Assembly: GCF_042186555.1 (NCBI RefSeq)
Contig: NC_133333.1
Span: 65,844,555-65,908,554, forward strand
Length of the DNA: 64,000 nt
Source: Aquarana catesbeiana
Taxonomy: Eukaryota; Chordata; Amphibia; Anura; Ranidae
Direction of reading: 5' to 3'
Every line of letters starts with the position of its first letter. Position 1 is the stretch's first letter. A program made the position numbers and the translations under genes. This document shows positions 20,600 through 30,919 of this stretch, piece by piece. The notes below the pieces were generated by a model. That model was not told the origin of the DNA. It was given only the letters and a program-made list of their open reading frames with translations, and searched no databases.

Positions 20600-21640
20600 G
20601 CAGGCGTCGCTTCATTTCAGGCATGTTGTTAAACATGTGTCAGTAGACAGCCATAGCGATTCGCAAATTTTATCGAATCACGTCAGTTCGATACCAATCA
20701 TTTCTCATTTCTGAACGTTTCTAAATACATTTCTAACATTTCAAACCAGTTCGAATCATTTCTCATTTCAGTCACATACCGCGCTCCGATTCGAATCCAG
20801 TCGCACCTAAAGATGCACCGATTCGCTCCGGTGTGCCCCAGTAGTTACGGCCTCATTTCAGTACATGCTCCAGAGTCACGTCATTTTTAGTCGCTTTCGA
20901 CTCATCGATTCATACCTCTGTCACGGTTATCATTTCATTGCCACGTACCACGCTCCGATATGAATTCAGTCGCATGGAAATGCACCGATTCGTCTCGGCG
21001 TGCCCCAGGTATTTGCCACATTTCAGTACATGCTCCAGAGTCCGATTCGCAGTCAGTCACTATAGCGGCACAACCGATTCGCGCCTCTGTCATGGCAACG
21101 AAATGTTACACCTGCACTTACCGCGCTCCGCTTCGAATCCAGTCGCATCTTCCATGCACCGATTCGTTACGGCGTGCCCCAGGGCTCGGCCTCATTTCTG
21201 AAACATGCTCCAGAGTCTGGATCATAGCTAGTCGCAGATATCGGGCGACCGATCCGCATCTCTGTCATGGGATTCGCTACCATTTCACTCCCACAGGACA
21301 TCACAGTTTCGAAACCAGTCGCATCCGAGATGCACCGATTCGTCACGGAATGCCTCAGTTGTTTTGGCCGTATCCATACCTATACCAGAGCTCGGTTCGT
21401 TGCCAGTCGCAAAATGCGGCACAACCAATTCGAGCCTCGGTTAAGGTAAAACATTTCTCTCATTTCGTTTCATACTGCGCTCCGATTCGAATCCAGATGC
21501 ATCAAACATGCACCGATTCGTCCCGGTGTTCACCAATGTTTTTCAGTTGCCTCATTTCAGTACATGCTCCAGAGCCCGGTTCACGGTCGGCTCAGTCACG
21601 GCACGACCGAGCCGGACCTCTGTCATGACAAGGAAGTTCA
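20600..21640 (+). repeat. Five degenerate ~170-179-bp tandem repeats in the Ngaro leader
   Basis: Units start with a variant of GCGCTCCGATTCGAATCCAG at about 20781, 20950, 21123, 21300 and 21479. Each continues with ATGCACCGATTCGT, TGCCCCAG, CATGCTCCAGAG and CCTCTGTCATG in the same order. Spacing is 169-179 bp. Units share scattered conserved blocks but are clearly diverged. Two contain GATTCGAATCC (20788-20798, 21484-21494), one mismatch from a Pol III B box. No coding role is seen; short frames here are by-products. Confidence 0.8.
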
Positions 21641-21949
21641 CTCATTTCATAATCAATGCAAACATTTCAAATCATCATACAAGTCATTGCTTCTAGTTAG
21701 TCAGCAAAACCTTCACGAATTGTCACCTTTCATTTTCCTCGAGGTCAGTCAAAGTTCAGTAGGTCCACCCTGCACCAGGTTGGACGATATCCCCCCAGGT
21801 AAAAAAAAAAAAAAAAAATGGGAGAAAATAAGTCGGGTAAGTATGACTCAGGGAATCAAACCAAAACTTGAAATTCATGTCACCCTCAATAGGTTACAGT
21901 CAACCAAAAAATACGAGCTCAAAGACAGGATATCCTCACCAGATCAACC

Positions 21950-23098
21950 ATGTCTCAGGCCAGCAGCGAAGACTTCACGGCCCCTCTGTCACCTTCCTCG
22001 GTCTCAGAGAGCGGCAGCGTGCAGTCCCTCAGGGGATGGACCATCCCCAAACTGACGGCAGAGCTAAGACGCAGAGGCGTGCCCTTCCCCGCCACAGCGA
22101 GGAAAGGCGAGTTGTTCAAGCTCCTCTTCCCCCCACCAGCAGCAGGACCCAGTACCCAACAGGCATCCCTCCAGTCGATATCTTCAGCCATCTCACAACT
22201 GCATGCGATGGTGTCTTCCTTGTCTACCTCGGTCACAGACGTACAAACCAGGGTGGCACTCCTGGAGGCTCGACCGGCCGCGGCTACCCCCGACCCAACC
22301 GCAACCCAAACCTTAACACCCCTTCCTGCAGGTACCACAGGCTGGAGCCCCATTGTCTACCCCTCCCATTTGGTTCCAACCAGCATCAGGAAGGACATTT
22401 TGGACGGCAGGGACGTCAACCTGGCCTCTCTCCTTATTTCTGTGCACGATCTGGCAGAAAATAAGGCCTACAACTGGGGTGACATATCGGTGGTCCTTAA
22501 AGCCAAAGACCCCAGACTGAACCGGAAGTTATCTGTCCCAGAGTTCACCTTGGCCTTTGGCATGATGAGAGACATCCTATGCTCAGCCGCCCCCAGCAGA
22601 AGGGAAGAGCTGGACTTGTACCTCCATACGGTAGTAGACCTGGGATAAAAGTATGGAGGATTTTCTTTTTACGACTACCACCGTTCCTTTTCCGCAAAGG
22701 CGGCAGCCAGACTCACACAGTTCCAAACGACAACAAATTGGAGTCTCATGGACACAGAGCTGTTCTGCCGCCATTTTGCCGGCTTACGCTCACCCCTGTG
22801 TGCGATTTGCCAGTCCTCCACCCACACTGCCACCTGGTGCGCCAATGCGACAATCAGACGTCCCTTCGAATTTCCCTCTACCTCCGGTGCACTTCAGGGT
22901 CAGTCGGTCCCTAAACAAACGCCTCAGGTGGACAAATTCGGACGCCCAGTCCAAACCGTGGGAGGGGCAGCCATCTGCAATAATTACAATTACGGGTCCT
23001 GCAACTTCAGTCAGTGCCGCCTACTCCACATCTGCACCTTATGCCAAAGAGCGCACCCAAGGAACTTGTGCGAAGTCAAACAACAGAAGAGGGCATGA
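21950..23098 (+). pseudogene. Ngaro-like gag, one internal stop
   Basis: The frame opens with MSQASSEDF, then a SAP-like segment (RGWTIPKLTAELRRRGVPF, about residues 27-60), a short coiled-coil-like stretch (SISSAISQLHAMVSSLSTSV) and a capsid-like region. A TAA at 22646-22648 interrupts it, and the same frame resumes with YGGFSFYDYHRSFSAKAA. The C-terminus has Cys/His clusters (CAICQSSTHTATWC and CNNYNYGSC, CRLLHICTLC) suggesting zinc-binding RNA contacts. It ends at TGA 23096-23098, and pol follows in the same frame with no gap. Confidence 0.8.
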
Positions 23099-24688
23099 CT
23101 AAGCCGGATCAATGTCATATGGCTAGGACTCTACCTCACCTCACACCCCACCCCCTCCCTGGCCACCTACCTTATCCAGGGGTTCACAGTAGGGTTTCAC
23201 ACCGGCCTCATTTCACTACCCCACAGTACTTACGAATGTGGGAATCTTCGTTCAGCGGCCATTGATGAACAAGCCATAGATCGGCTCTTACAAGCAGAAG
23301 TAGACCGAGAGTACGTCATAGGCCCCTTCACTCAGCCCCCTTTCAGCACTTGGAGAGTCAGCCCTATTGGGCTTGTCAAGGGCAAATTCACAAATAAATT
23401 ACGTTTGGTGTACGACCTGTCTGCGCCTCATTCTTCCCACATCCCCAGTCTCAATTCCCTGATCCCCTCCGAAGAATTATCCCTAAAATATTCCTCTGTG
23501 GACATGGCAATCCAAGCAGTCATCAAAGCAGGTACAGGTGCCTGGCTTTCCAAAGCCGACATCTCGGATGCCTTCAAGCTCCTGCCTATACACCCATCCC
23601 TTTGGTGCTGGCATGGCATCAAGTGGAAGGAGGCATATTATTTTGCCACAAAACTGACGTTTGGTTCGAAGAGTAGCCCTTGGCTCTTCGACACATTCGC
23701 TCAATCCCTCGCTTGGATACTGGTACACAAGGCTCAGTGCCAAGAAGTCATCCATTACCTGGACGACTTCCTACTAATAGAACCTCCCAGCAAGTCCCCA
23801 GGAGACCTCGACAAACTCAGAGTGGTATTCGGAAATCTCAATGTTCCCATCGCCGAGCACAAAGTCGACGGCCCAGCACACAACATCACCTTTCTCGGAG
23901 TCAACTTAGACACCTGCACTATGCAAGCCAGTCTCCCCCTCAACAAACTAACCCGCATTAGGGCGGTCCTTCACAAATTCACCCACACCAAAGGGTGTAC
24001 CAAAAAGCAGTTGCAATCTCTCCTGGGAATGCTTAATTTCGCCATGCGAATTATTCCACAAGGCCGCACCTTCGTGTCACGTCTGCTGAGATTCCTTTTA
24101 GAAACACAAGACCCCGATCAGATCCTGAATCTAGACTCCGCAGCAATAGCGGATCTATCTATGTGGGAGGAATTCTTGTCCGCCTGGAATGGCATATCCC
24201 TATTTATACCCATGGTTTCGGCCCTTTCACCTCAGGTGGTGACAGACGCTGCAGCTTCCACAGGTTTCGCGGCAATTTTTGGCCACCAATGGTTTTCAGG
24301 ACCCTGGCCTCAACAGATACTGTTGATACCCGGCTTTACCCGAACATCTTCCCTCTTCGAACTCTATCCCATAGTGGCAGCTGCACAACTCTGGGGTCAC
24401 CATTGGACAGGGCAAACCGTGGTCTTCACCACTGACAATCAGGCCACGGCAGACATCATCAACAAAGGCAGGTCCAAGTCCCTAGCAGTCATGTCCTTCC
24501 TGCGCAGATTGGTACAACTGTCTTTACAGCATCAGTTTAACATTCACTGTGCATTTATTCCAGGCAGATACAATTTAGCTGCTGACGCACTGTCACGTTT
24601 TAACTACACCTCCTTTTTCAAACAGGTTCCCGGAGCCGATCCAGTGTCGGCCCCTATCCCTGTCTGGTCACAGCTGACCCTGGACTAG
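23099..24688 (+). CDS. Ngaro-like reverse transcriptase-RNase H, fused in frame after the gag UGA
   Basis: The frame is open from the codon after the gag stop (UGA CUA AGC) through RLVYDLSAPH, WLSKADISDAFKLLPI, TFGSKSSPWLFD, YLDDFLLIE (catalytic Asp pair about 23762-23767) and ITFLGVNLD. RNase H follows with VVTDAAASTGF, FELYPIVAAAQLWG, VFTTDNQAT and NLAADALSRF. No ATG suitable for independent initiation lies upstream of the RT core, so readthrough, or another route, seems needed. It ends at TAG 24686-24688, overlapping the recombinase frame. Confidence 0.85.
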   Translation, partial: LSRINVIWLGLYLTSHPTPSLATYLIQGFTVGFHTGLISLPHSTYECGNLRSAAIDEQAIDRLLQAEVDREYVIGPFTQPPFSTWRVSPIGLVKGKFTNKLRLVYDLSAPHSSHIPSLNSLIPSEELSLKYSSVDMAIQAVIKAGTGAWLSKADISDAFKLLPIHPSLWCWHGIKWKEAYYFATKLTFGSKSSPWLFDTFAQSLAWILVHKAQCQEVIHYLDDFLLIEPPSKSPGDLDKLRVVFGNLNVPIAEHKVDGPAHNITFLGVNLDTCTMQASLPLNKLTRIRAVLHKFTHTKGCTKKQLQSLLGMLNFAMRIIPQGRTFVSRLLRFLLETQDPDQILNLDSAAIADLSMWEEFLSAWNGISLFIPMVSALSPQVVTDAAASTGFAAIFGHQWFSGPWPQQILLIPGFTRTSSLFELYPIVAAAQLWGHHWTGQTVVFTTDNQATADIINKGRSKSLAVMSFLRRLVQLSLQHQFNIHCAFIPGRYNLAADALSRFNYTSFFKQVPGADPVSAPIPVWSQLTLD

Positions 24689-25619
24689 CTCAACATTTAC
24701 AAGGAGCAACGCAGCTCATCAATCACTCACTCTCTCATAACACACTCAAAGCCTACCAGACAGCTTGGAGGGCGTTCAATAAATTCCTCACATCCTGCTG
24801 TAAAGGACCAACAGATGTCAAACAGGTACTGGCCTTCACTTCATACTGCCACACTCAGCTGGCCTTATCTTACAATACCATTCGGCTATACCAAGCCGGC
24901 ATACAACATTTCTTGACTCTTGAAGACCCCACAAAATCTTCACTGTTCTCATCACACGCTATACGAGCCATCCTAAGGGGCATTCAGAAACAACAACCAG
25001 TGATCAGCATCAAGCGCTTACCCATTACGGGGCCCATCTTCAGGGATATGTCGACTATTCTGGCTACTTCTCCATTCGGTCTGCTCCCCAGCTCCTACAA
25101 GCAGCCATATATTTGGCTTACTATGGGTTCTTGCGACCTGGCGAGTTCACCTGTAACAACCCCACAGACCAAGTACTATGCAGATGGCACTTGCTTCGCT
25201 ACCAAGACCATTTCATCCTTCACCTCGAGGTTTCTAAAACCCAGCAAACAGGCTCTGGAGTAGACATTCACCTCTACAAAACCAATAACAGCTGGTGTCC
25301 AGTCACCGTACTTAACCGTCTCCTGTCACTCCTGCCTGAACAACCGGACACCTGTCCTCTTCTGCCATTCCCAGTTAAACCTTTAAGTGCCTGTCAGTTT
25401 GTGAAACACATAAGGATACTTCTCCGCAATCTTCACCTTAACCCCAGTCAGTATTCCGGACACTCCTTTCGTATCGGAGCAGCCTCCGCAGCATCCCGCC
25501 ATGGGGTCTCAGACCACGTCATCAAAAGATTAGGCAGGTGGAAATCAGCCTGCTTCGCCCGGTATATCCCCAATCCTCAAGTAGAGATGGCACAGGCATT
25601 TTCAAAATTGGCTCAATGA
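24685..25619 (+). pseudogene. Tyrosine recombinase of Ngaro-like element, one frameshift
   Basis: It begins in the -1 frame relative to RT with LAQHLQGATQLIN and a core-binding segment (NTLKAYQTAWRAFNKFL, SYNTIRLYQAGIQHF). A frameshift between about 25060 and 25085 precedes YYGFLRPGEF (catalytic Arg 25134-25136). GHSFRIGAASAASRHG supplies the His and second Arg (25460-25471), and CFARYI the Tyr (25563-25565). The R-H-R-Y tetrad is complete. In this order of elements the enzyme integrates a circular DNA copy, which explains the lack of an integrase. Confidence 0.87.
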
Positions 25620-25632
25620 ATAACTGAATACC

Positions 25633-25638
25633 AATAAA
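25633..25638 (+). terminator. Polyadenylation signal of Ngaro-like element
   Basis: AATAAA occurs 14 bp after the recombinase stop and about 30 bp before the B1 repeat. Its position suits the 3' end of the element's transcript. Confidence 0.45.
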
Positions 25639-25664
25639 ATATTATACCCCTACCTGAATGTTTT

Positions 25665-25817
25665 TGCCCCCTTATTTTGGCATACCGGCCATTAGACCAA
25701 GGCACACTTTCAGGTCCATTTCATATGTTAAGTCCACACTTCAAGGTCTGTTTCTGATGGTAAGTCTTATGTTAACTATAAATGTTATCTATGTCCATAT
25801 CGGACATAGGGCTCCAA
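25665..25817 (+). repeat. Ngaro-like B1 repeat
   Basis: It starts TGCCCCCTTATTTTGGCATA and ends CGGACATAGGGCTCCAA. It is repeated at 26000-26153 with a handful of substitutions. Confidence 0.85.
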
Positions 25818-25823
25818 CCATAA

Positions 25824-25999
25824 GTAGGAAGGCCAGTATGGTGGCCTGAATTTATGGGAGGAGCCCGGGGGGGTATTTAAGCAGCCCTGTGGTGCTTGTC
25901 AGTTTCCTGTGCGCGATACCCACCCTCCCATCCCCATTTCACAGCATTTCTCAACTATTCATTTCTCTTTACAGAATAATCATTTCTTAAACCAGGGTA
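25824..25999 (+). repeat. Ngaro-like A2 repeat and spacer
   Basis: 25824-25918 repeats A1 (GTAGGAAGGCCAGTATGG to GTGCGCGATA). 25919-25999 is a spacer not found in A1. In split-repeat elements A2-B2 stores the information needed to regenerate both ends. Confidence 0.8.
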
Positions 26000-26153
26000 T
26001 GCCCCCTTATTTTGGCATACCGGCCATTAGACCAAGGCACACTTTCAGGTCCATTTCATATGGTAAGTCCACACTTCCAGGTCTATTTCTGATGGTAAGT
26101 CTTATGTTAACTATAAATGTTATCTATGTCCATATCGGACATAGGACTCCAAA
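26000..26153 (+). repeat. Ngaro-like B2 repeat, right end of element
   Basis: Second copy of B1. It ends CGGACATAGGACTCCAA immediately before the 80-bp flanking repeat. Confidence 0.85.
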
Positions 26154-26223
26154 AATACTTTCCGTCCCTACTGTATATGTAAAGCGCTGCGCAAATTGAC
26201 GGCGCTATATAAGTACCTGAAAT

Positions 26224-26233
<10 letters not shown>
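26154..26233. repeat. 80-bp direct repeat flanking the Ngaro-like element, right copy
   Basis: A second copy of the Tc1 end plus SINE tail directly after B2, with one mismatch to 20102-20181. It is far longer than any target duplication expected from tyrosine-recombinase integration. Confidence 0.88.

Positions 26234-26276
<43 letters not shown>
26229..26276. repeat. (TA)n microsatellite
   Basis: About 23 uninterrupted TA units following the SINE-tail copy. It passes into AT-rich sequence at the 3' side of a minus-strand L1. Confidence 0.9.
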
Positions 26277-26280
<4 letters not shown>

Positions 26281-27266
26281 TATTTATACATATATAATTT
26301 ACCCATAAATACCTATATTGAGATGGTCACCTACAGCCCAATATCTGATATTACAGTATACATAATACAGATTGGTCTATACCGATGCCAGGGACATAGA
26401 CTCAAGCCACTTTGACCAGATAGCATCAAACTTATTCATGGAGTTCCTTAAAAATGATGTATGTTTTTCAAAGATCATAATCCTATTAAGGTCTGAAATC
26501 CAGTCAGATACAGTCGGCGGCAGGGCCGGTACAAGGGGTGGGCGAGAGGGGCGGGTGCCCTGGGCAGAGTGTGAGAGGGGGCGGATTTCTCCCCCTCCCT
26601 CTGCTTGCTGACTCTGAGCATAATGTGAGAGCCGCTCCGACCAATCTGCTCCCTCCCCCTCATTGTCATGGAGGAGAGCGACTTCAGAGGGATTGAACCA
26701 TCAGGGGGAGGGGCGGACAAGCCTCCCATTATCTTGGTAATTGTGAGAAAACAGACTGATTTCTCCCGTCCGTAGGATAGGAGAATCAGTCTGTAACATT
26801 GTGAGACTGGTGGCTGCAGCTGTGTAAGTGTGTCTGACTGTGACACTTACACAGCCCAGCGAACACATTACCTCCCCCCCTCACTGACAGGAGATCAGGG
26901 AGGAATACAGCTCCTCCCACCTCTGCTCCTCCAGTGACTTCCCGCCCCGCCCACACTATCCCCGACGTGCAGATGTATCTGAAGTGAGGGGATGTGTGGG
27001 CGGGAGATATGAAAACAGCAGCTGCAGGCTCCAGATTCCAAAGATGCCTGAGCATCCAGCCTGGACCTGGGTGAGTGAGCAACTGTGTACACTGCAGTAC
27101 AATGTAATCACTGAACTGTCCTTATCTCCATCTGTCTCCCCCTCACCCTCCCCCCCTCATGTTCTTTCAAGATATTCACTATCTTTCACTTTCACTTTCA
27201 GTTAGACAATAGATGGTAGAAATTTCTTTCCAGTAACCACAGATTGCATGGAAGAAATTAACAAAA

Positions 27267-27440
27267 TTCCCCTGTCAGCACAGTCAATGCTGACAGGGGA
27301 ATCCCTTCTGCTGAGCAATTGTATTGTCCCCACAAACGTTGATTATCACTAGCAGATATTGCAACCGCTAGTGATAATCATAAGAGAATCCGGCAGGCTG
27401 GTTGTACCCAATTTGATCGATCAACTTGGTACATTCAGCC
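27267..27440. repeat. Cluster of three hairpins within the hAT element
   Basis: ATTCCCCTGTCAGCA pairs perfectly with TGCTGACAGGGGAAT across a 7-nt loop (27267-27303). GATTATCACTAGC pairs with GCTAGTGATAATC (27340-27378). GGCAGGCTG pairs with CAGCCTGCC with inner GTACC/GGTAC pairing (27390-27441). The three lie consecutively with little spacing. Confidence 0.75.
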
Positions 27441-27491
27441 TGCCCATTAATGGTTCTAATCTTAGCCAGTTCTCACTGAAACAGCTGAGAT

Positions 27492-28203
27492 TTAACCACT
27501 TGCTTACTGGGCACTTAAACCCCCCTCCTATCCAGACCAATTCTCAGCTTTCAGCGCTGGCGCACTTTGAATGACAATCACGCGGTCATACAACACTGTA
27601 CCTAAATGAAATTTTTATAATTTTTTTCCCCACAAATAGAGCTTTCTTTTGGTGGTATTTGATCACCTCTGTGGTTTTTATTTATTGTTAAAAAAAATGT
27701 AAAAAGACCAAATGAAAAAAAAAAAAAATGTTATTATATTTTGTTATAAAATTTTAAAACAGGTAATTTTTCTCCTTCATTGATGTACGCTGATGAGGCG
27801 GCACTGATGGGCACTGATCAGTTACACTGATAGGAGGCATTGATAGGTGGCACTTGTGGGCATTAAAAGGTGGCACTCATGGGCATAGGTAAGTGGCAAT
27901 GGCAGGTGGCACAGATGAGGCATAATTGCCTCTTCCTCTTCGGGACCGATGTCCCTTGCAGATGAGCCGGTGATCAGCTTTTTTTTCTCCTCGCGCTGTC
28001 AGCGTGAGGAGAAAAAAAAAACGATCACAGAGCTTTTGTTTTGATCATGTGATCAGCTGTCATTGGCTGACAGCTGATCACATTGTAAGGGGCCGGGACT
28101 CAGTGACTCGGTGATCACAGCGCGCATAGGGCACGTGCACTCCGGAAATTCAGGTCCGCGCTGTGGCTGTCATTTAGCTATAGCGTGGATGTCAAGAGGT
28201 TAA
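27492..28203. mobile_element. TTAA-flanked non-autonomous element C (0.7 kb)
   Basis: It is bounded by TTAA at 27492-27495 and 28200-28203, with outer ends CCACTTGC and CAAGAGG. It shares CAAATAGAGCTTTCTTTTG and GTATTTGATCACCTCTG with the elements at 43668-44600 and 47998-53349. A TTAA target suggests piggyBac- or Kolobok-type mobilisation. Internal hairpins occur at 27968-28022 and 28047-28082. No coding capacity. Confidence 0.7.
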
Positions 28204-29399
28204 ACTATCTTAGTCTTCGGTCTTGGGCAGCCCATACATTGATCACTTTTTTCATTCAACTATTAGGTTGAATGAAAAAATTAAAGAATGTTCCAATTCC
28301 CCCATCTACACATTCCAGGTGGAAGGGGGAATCCTCCCACTGTGGACCAGTGGTGGAATCCATTGTGGTCGTGTATAGAGCCAAAAAGATTAGAATCGTG
28401 TCAATGTCCCAATATTTATGGACCTGACTGTACCTATAATTAAAAGGTGTGAGTGAACTCTGTTTCTATCACAATAAACCTAATTGAATTTGTATTGTTT
28501 TAAGTATATCCTTGTTTTGAAATGACATTGATTCTTTCTTAAAAATGGGGGGGGGCACAGTTTGCCATCTTTGCCCTGGGCACCAAATGGCCTTGTCCCA
28601 GCACTGGTCGGCGGATGGGGAGAGGTCCACTTAAGGGCAATCTGTCTGCGGGTAACAAAGAGTGCTTGCCTAATAGTGTTGCCTATAGAAAAAGTATAAG
28701 TAGAGATATGACAGTAGCCCAATAAGCACATAAGTGGTTCAGCCGAGATATTGATATCCAGTAGCCCATTTAGGGTACCAATCACCTCCGCCCAGTATCT
28801 CTGGAGTTTAGGACACTGCCAGAGAAGATGTATCAACGTACCTGTGTTACCACACCTAGCACAGGCTGGCTCAGATGTCAGGTATGCAAAAATCCAATGT
28901 TATGCAAAAATTGAGGAGTTCTATAAGCCTTATGAAGGATAAAGAACTGGGTCAGTCTGTGTGATGGAGAGAGGGATACCCGAGGCAAAGACCAGAGAAC
29001 ATCTTTCCAGGCCTCTACCGGAATGGGACCAAGATCCTGTTCCCATATGGCCCTAGAGCGAATTGTAAAGTTCAACAGAAATCTAACAGCACCCTATATG
29101 TACAGTAACAGAGGTAAGACCTTTTGTTAACCTTGCTTGTACAATCTTGTCAAAAACGGGTAGGGGGAAAGAGTATTTCAGTAGACGAAAACTGAGCATG
29201 CAGAGCATGTCTCAATTGGAGGAATTGATAAAACCAATTAGATTGTAAAGAGAACTTTCCCCTTACCGCCTCAAGGGACTTAAGTGAGCCGTTCTCATAC
29301 AGCTGAACTAAAGTTGTTATTCCTTTTTTTTTTTCCCACCTCTGAAAGCCTCTAAGAACTGAAAGTTGGGGGAGTCTATCATTTTCCCACCTTTACAGG

Positions 29400-30448
29400 A
29401 TGGACAGGCGTACATTCAAAAAGACTTCTGCTGATCCCCTGCTGAAGTAGACTTTCATTTCTGAAGCGTCAGAAAGGAGAACTGAGTATTCCTCCAGTTC
29501 CTTTTTAACTCTTTTTCAGGTCTATGTGCCTTTGCTTCCCTGTATCTTTCCGGGAGGTTGCGCCAGTAGGTGGGGCTTTGGTCTTCTGTCGGAGGGAATC
29601 AGACCCGACTTACCTCCTGTTACTTTTGAGATGGCAGAATCAAGTTTGGGCATAAGTAGGTTAGAATCATCATATGGAATCTTGCACCAATTCGTTTTGG
29701 AAGCGGCGTCTGCTACCCAGGGTTTCAGTCACAAAGCTCTTCTGGCCATCAGTAAAGATAACATAGCTCTGGTGGCAGATCTAATGATGTCCATTGATGC
29801 TTCTGCCAGCTTAAGTTCTTGAAGGGAAGTTATGATCTTTTCCTGATCTGCTCACTCGCGTAGTGACTTGTCGCTGCTGGAGTTCCACCCGGAAATGGCT
29901 CTACCAACTGCCACTGTGGCAATGGCTGGTCTGCAAGTGCCATCTGCTGTTGAGTATGCTCTTTTTCAAATCCAGATCAATCTTCTGGTCAAGCACATCT
30001 CGGAAGGCTACCGCATATTCTATAGGCAAAATTACATGCCTCACCAATCGCATTAAGGAGGCATCAACGACTGGTGCATAAATGAATTGATTCACATTAG
30101 GTTCCTTCAAAGGATATAATTTTGCTAGCCTATTAAGACTGGATTTTTTGTCTGGTTTTTGCCACTCATCTTTAATGAAGTCCTCTAACTCATCTATGAA
30201 ATGAAAGACTCTGGTTCTTTTTTCAGGTTTGAGAGGTATTTTCGGATTTTACATGGTACTTCCTTAATTTCTTCCCAACCTATTGCTTCTTTGACTGATA
30301 TAGCGAATGGGTCAACTAATGTAATGTTGAATCCCGCTGAGACCTCTAGATCTTCATTATCAGATGAGGACTCTGGCCCCAAAGGTGGATGAGGGGCTAC
30401 AGAATATGTACTCGGAGCTGCCCTGTCTGTCTCGGGGATTGATGATTC
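29400..30448 (-). pseudogene. DIRS-like gag, C-terminal part
   Basis: The minus strand reads ESSIPETDRAAPSTYSVAPH, then KEAIGWEEI, ELEDFIKDEWQKPDKKS, LAKLYPLKEPNVNQFIYAPVVDASLMRLVRH, FRDVLDQKIDLDLKKS, and in other frames GRAISGWNSSS, KPWVADAASKTNWCKIPYD and SAISKVTGGKSGLIP. This pattern matches the ORF1 (gag) proteins of vertebrate DIRS1-like elements. Several stops and frameshifts are present. Its N-terminal half lies beyond the Harbinger insertion at 35313-35690. Confidence 0.72.
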
Positions 30449-30919
30449 TAATGCCCCATACACACGGTCGGACATTGATCAGACATTCCGACAACAAAAT
30501 CCATGGCTCAAACTTGTTTTGCATACTTGTTTTGCATACACACGGTTGCACAAAGTTCTCGGATTTTACCGACCGCCAAGAACGCGGTGACGTACACCAC
30601 GTACGATGAGACTAGAAAAGGGCAGTTCTGAATCAAGCGCGGCACCCTTTGGGCTCCTTTTGCTAATCTCGTGTTAGTAAAAGTTTGGTGAGTGACGATT
30701 CGCGCTTTTTCAGACTCGTGGTTTTCAGATCGCTTTCTGGTGTTCAGTTTGTGCTTGTGGGTTTGTATCTGCTCTTCAGTGCGTGCAGCGAGTTACGCGT
30801 GACTCTTGTCATTGTGTTCTTGTTCGTTCCTTACTGTTTTTCAGGGCGCTCTTCACATGCCTTGCTGTTCTTCAGTGCGTTCTGTTACTTCGTTCTGAGC
30901 AGCCAACCGTTTTCTAGCC

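Larger units (their letters stand above)
20182..26153 (+). mobile_element. Ngaro-like tyrosine-recombinase retrotransposon with split direct repeats
   Basis: The order is A1 (20182-20283), leader, gag, RT-RNase H, tyrosine recombinase, B1 (25665-25817), A2 (25824-25918), B2 (26000-26153). The A and B repeats are in direct orientation, the split-repeat layout of Ngaro/PAT-type elements rather than the inverted ends of DIRS1. No integrase, protease or methyltransferase is seen. The gag has one stop and the recombinase one frameshift, so this copy looks inactive. It sits between 80-bp direct repeats of older Tc1/SINE sequence. Confidence 0.88.
26521..28606. mobile_element. Non-autonomous hAT transposon
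   Basis: The 2086-bp element is flanked by the 8-bp duplication GTCGGCGG (26513-26520 and 28607-28614). The ends are CAGGGCCGGTACAAGG and the complement of CAGTGCTGGGACAAGG, 13 of 16 matching. An 8-bp duplication and CAGGG-type ends are hAT hallmarks. No transposase remains. Inside are a G/C-rich left part, a cluster of hairpins at 27267-27440 and a nested TTAA-flanked element. The L1 reading frame is restored across the insertion site. Confidence 0.9.
26290..29330 (-). pseudogene. Tx1/L1 ORF2 C-terminal fragment, split by a hAT element
   Basis: Read on the minus strand from about 29330: LYENGSLKSLEAVRGKFSL, FDKIVQARL, WSLPRVSLSPSHRLTQFFILHKAYRTP, then CARCGNTGTLIHLLWQC (the L1 C-terminal CCHC knuckle) and PKLQRYWAEV. 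After the hAT insert it continues at 26520 with VSDWISDLNRIMIFEKHTSF and ends near 26390. Several stops and frameshifts are present. It is a different copy from the L1 at 3-8 kb, where this knuckle is incomplete. Confidence 0.83.

Noticed and set aside
20779..21640. CRISPR-like or satellite DNA array
   Set aside because: Units are adjacent and diverged with no spacer logic, and lie inside a eukaryotic retroelement leader.
20938..21696. Candidate genes in the Ngaro leader
   Set aside because: Short frames repeat in several phases because the DNA is tandemly repeated; codon pattern does not persist between units.
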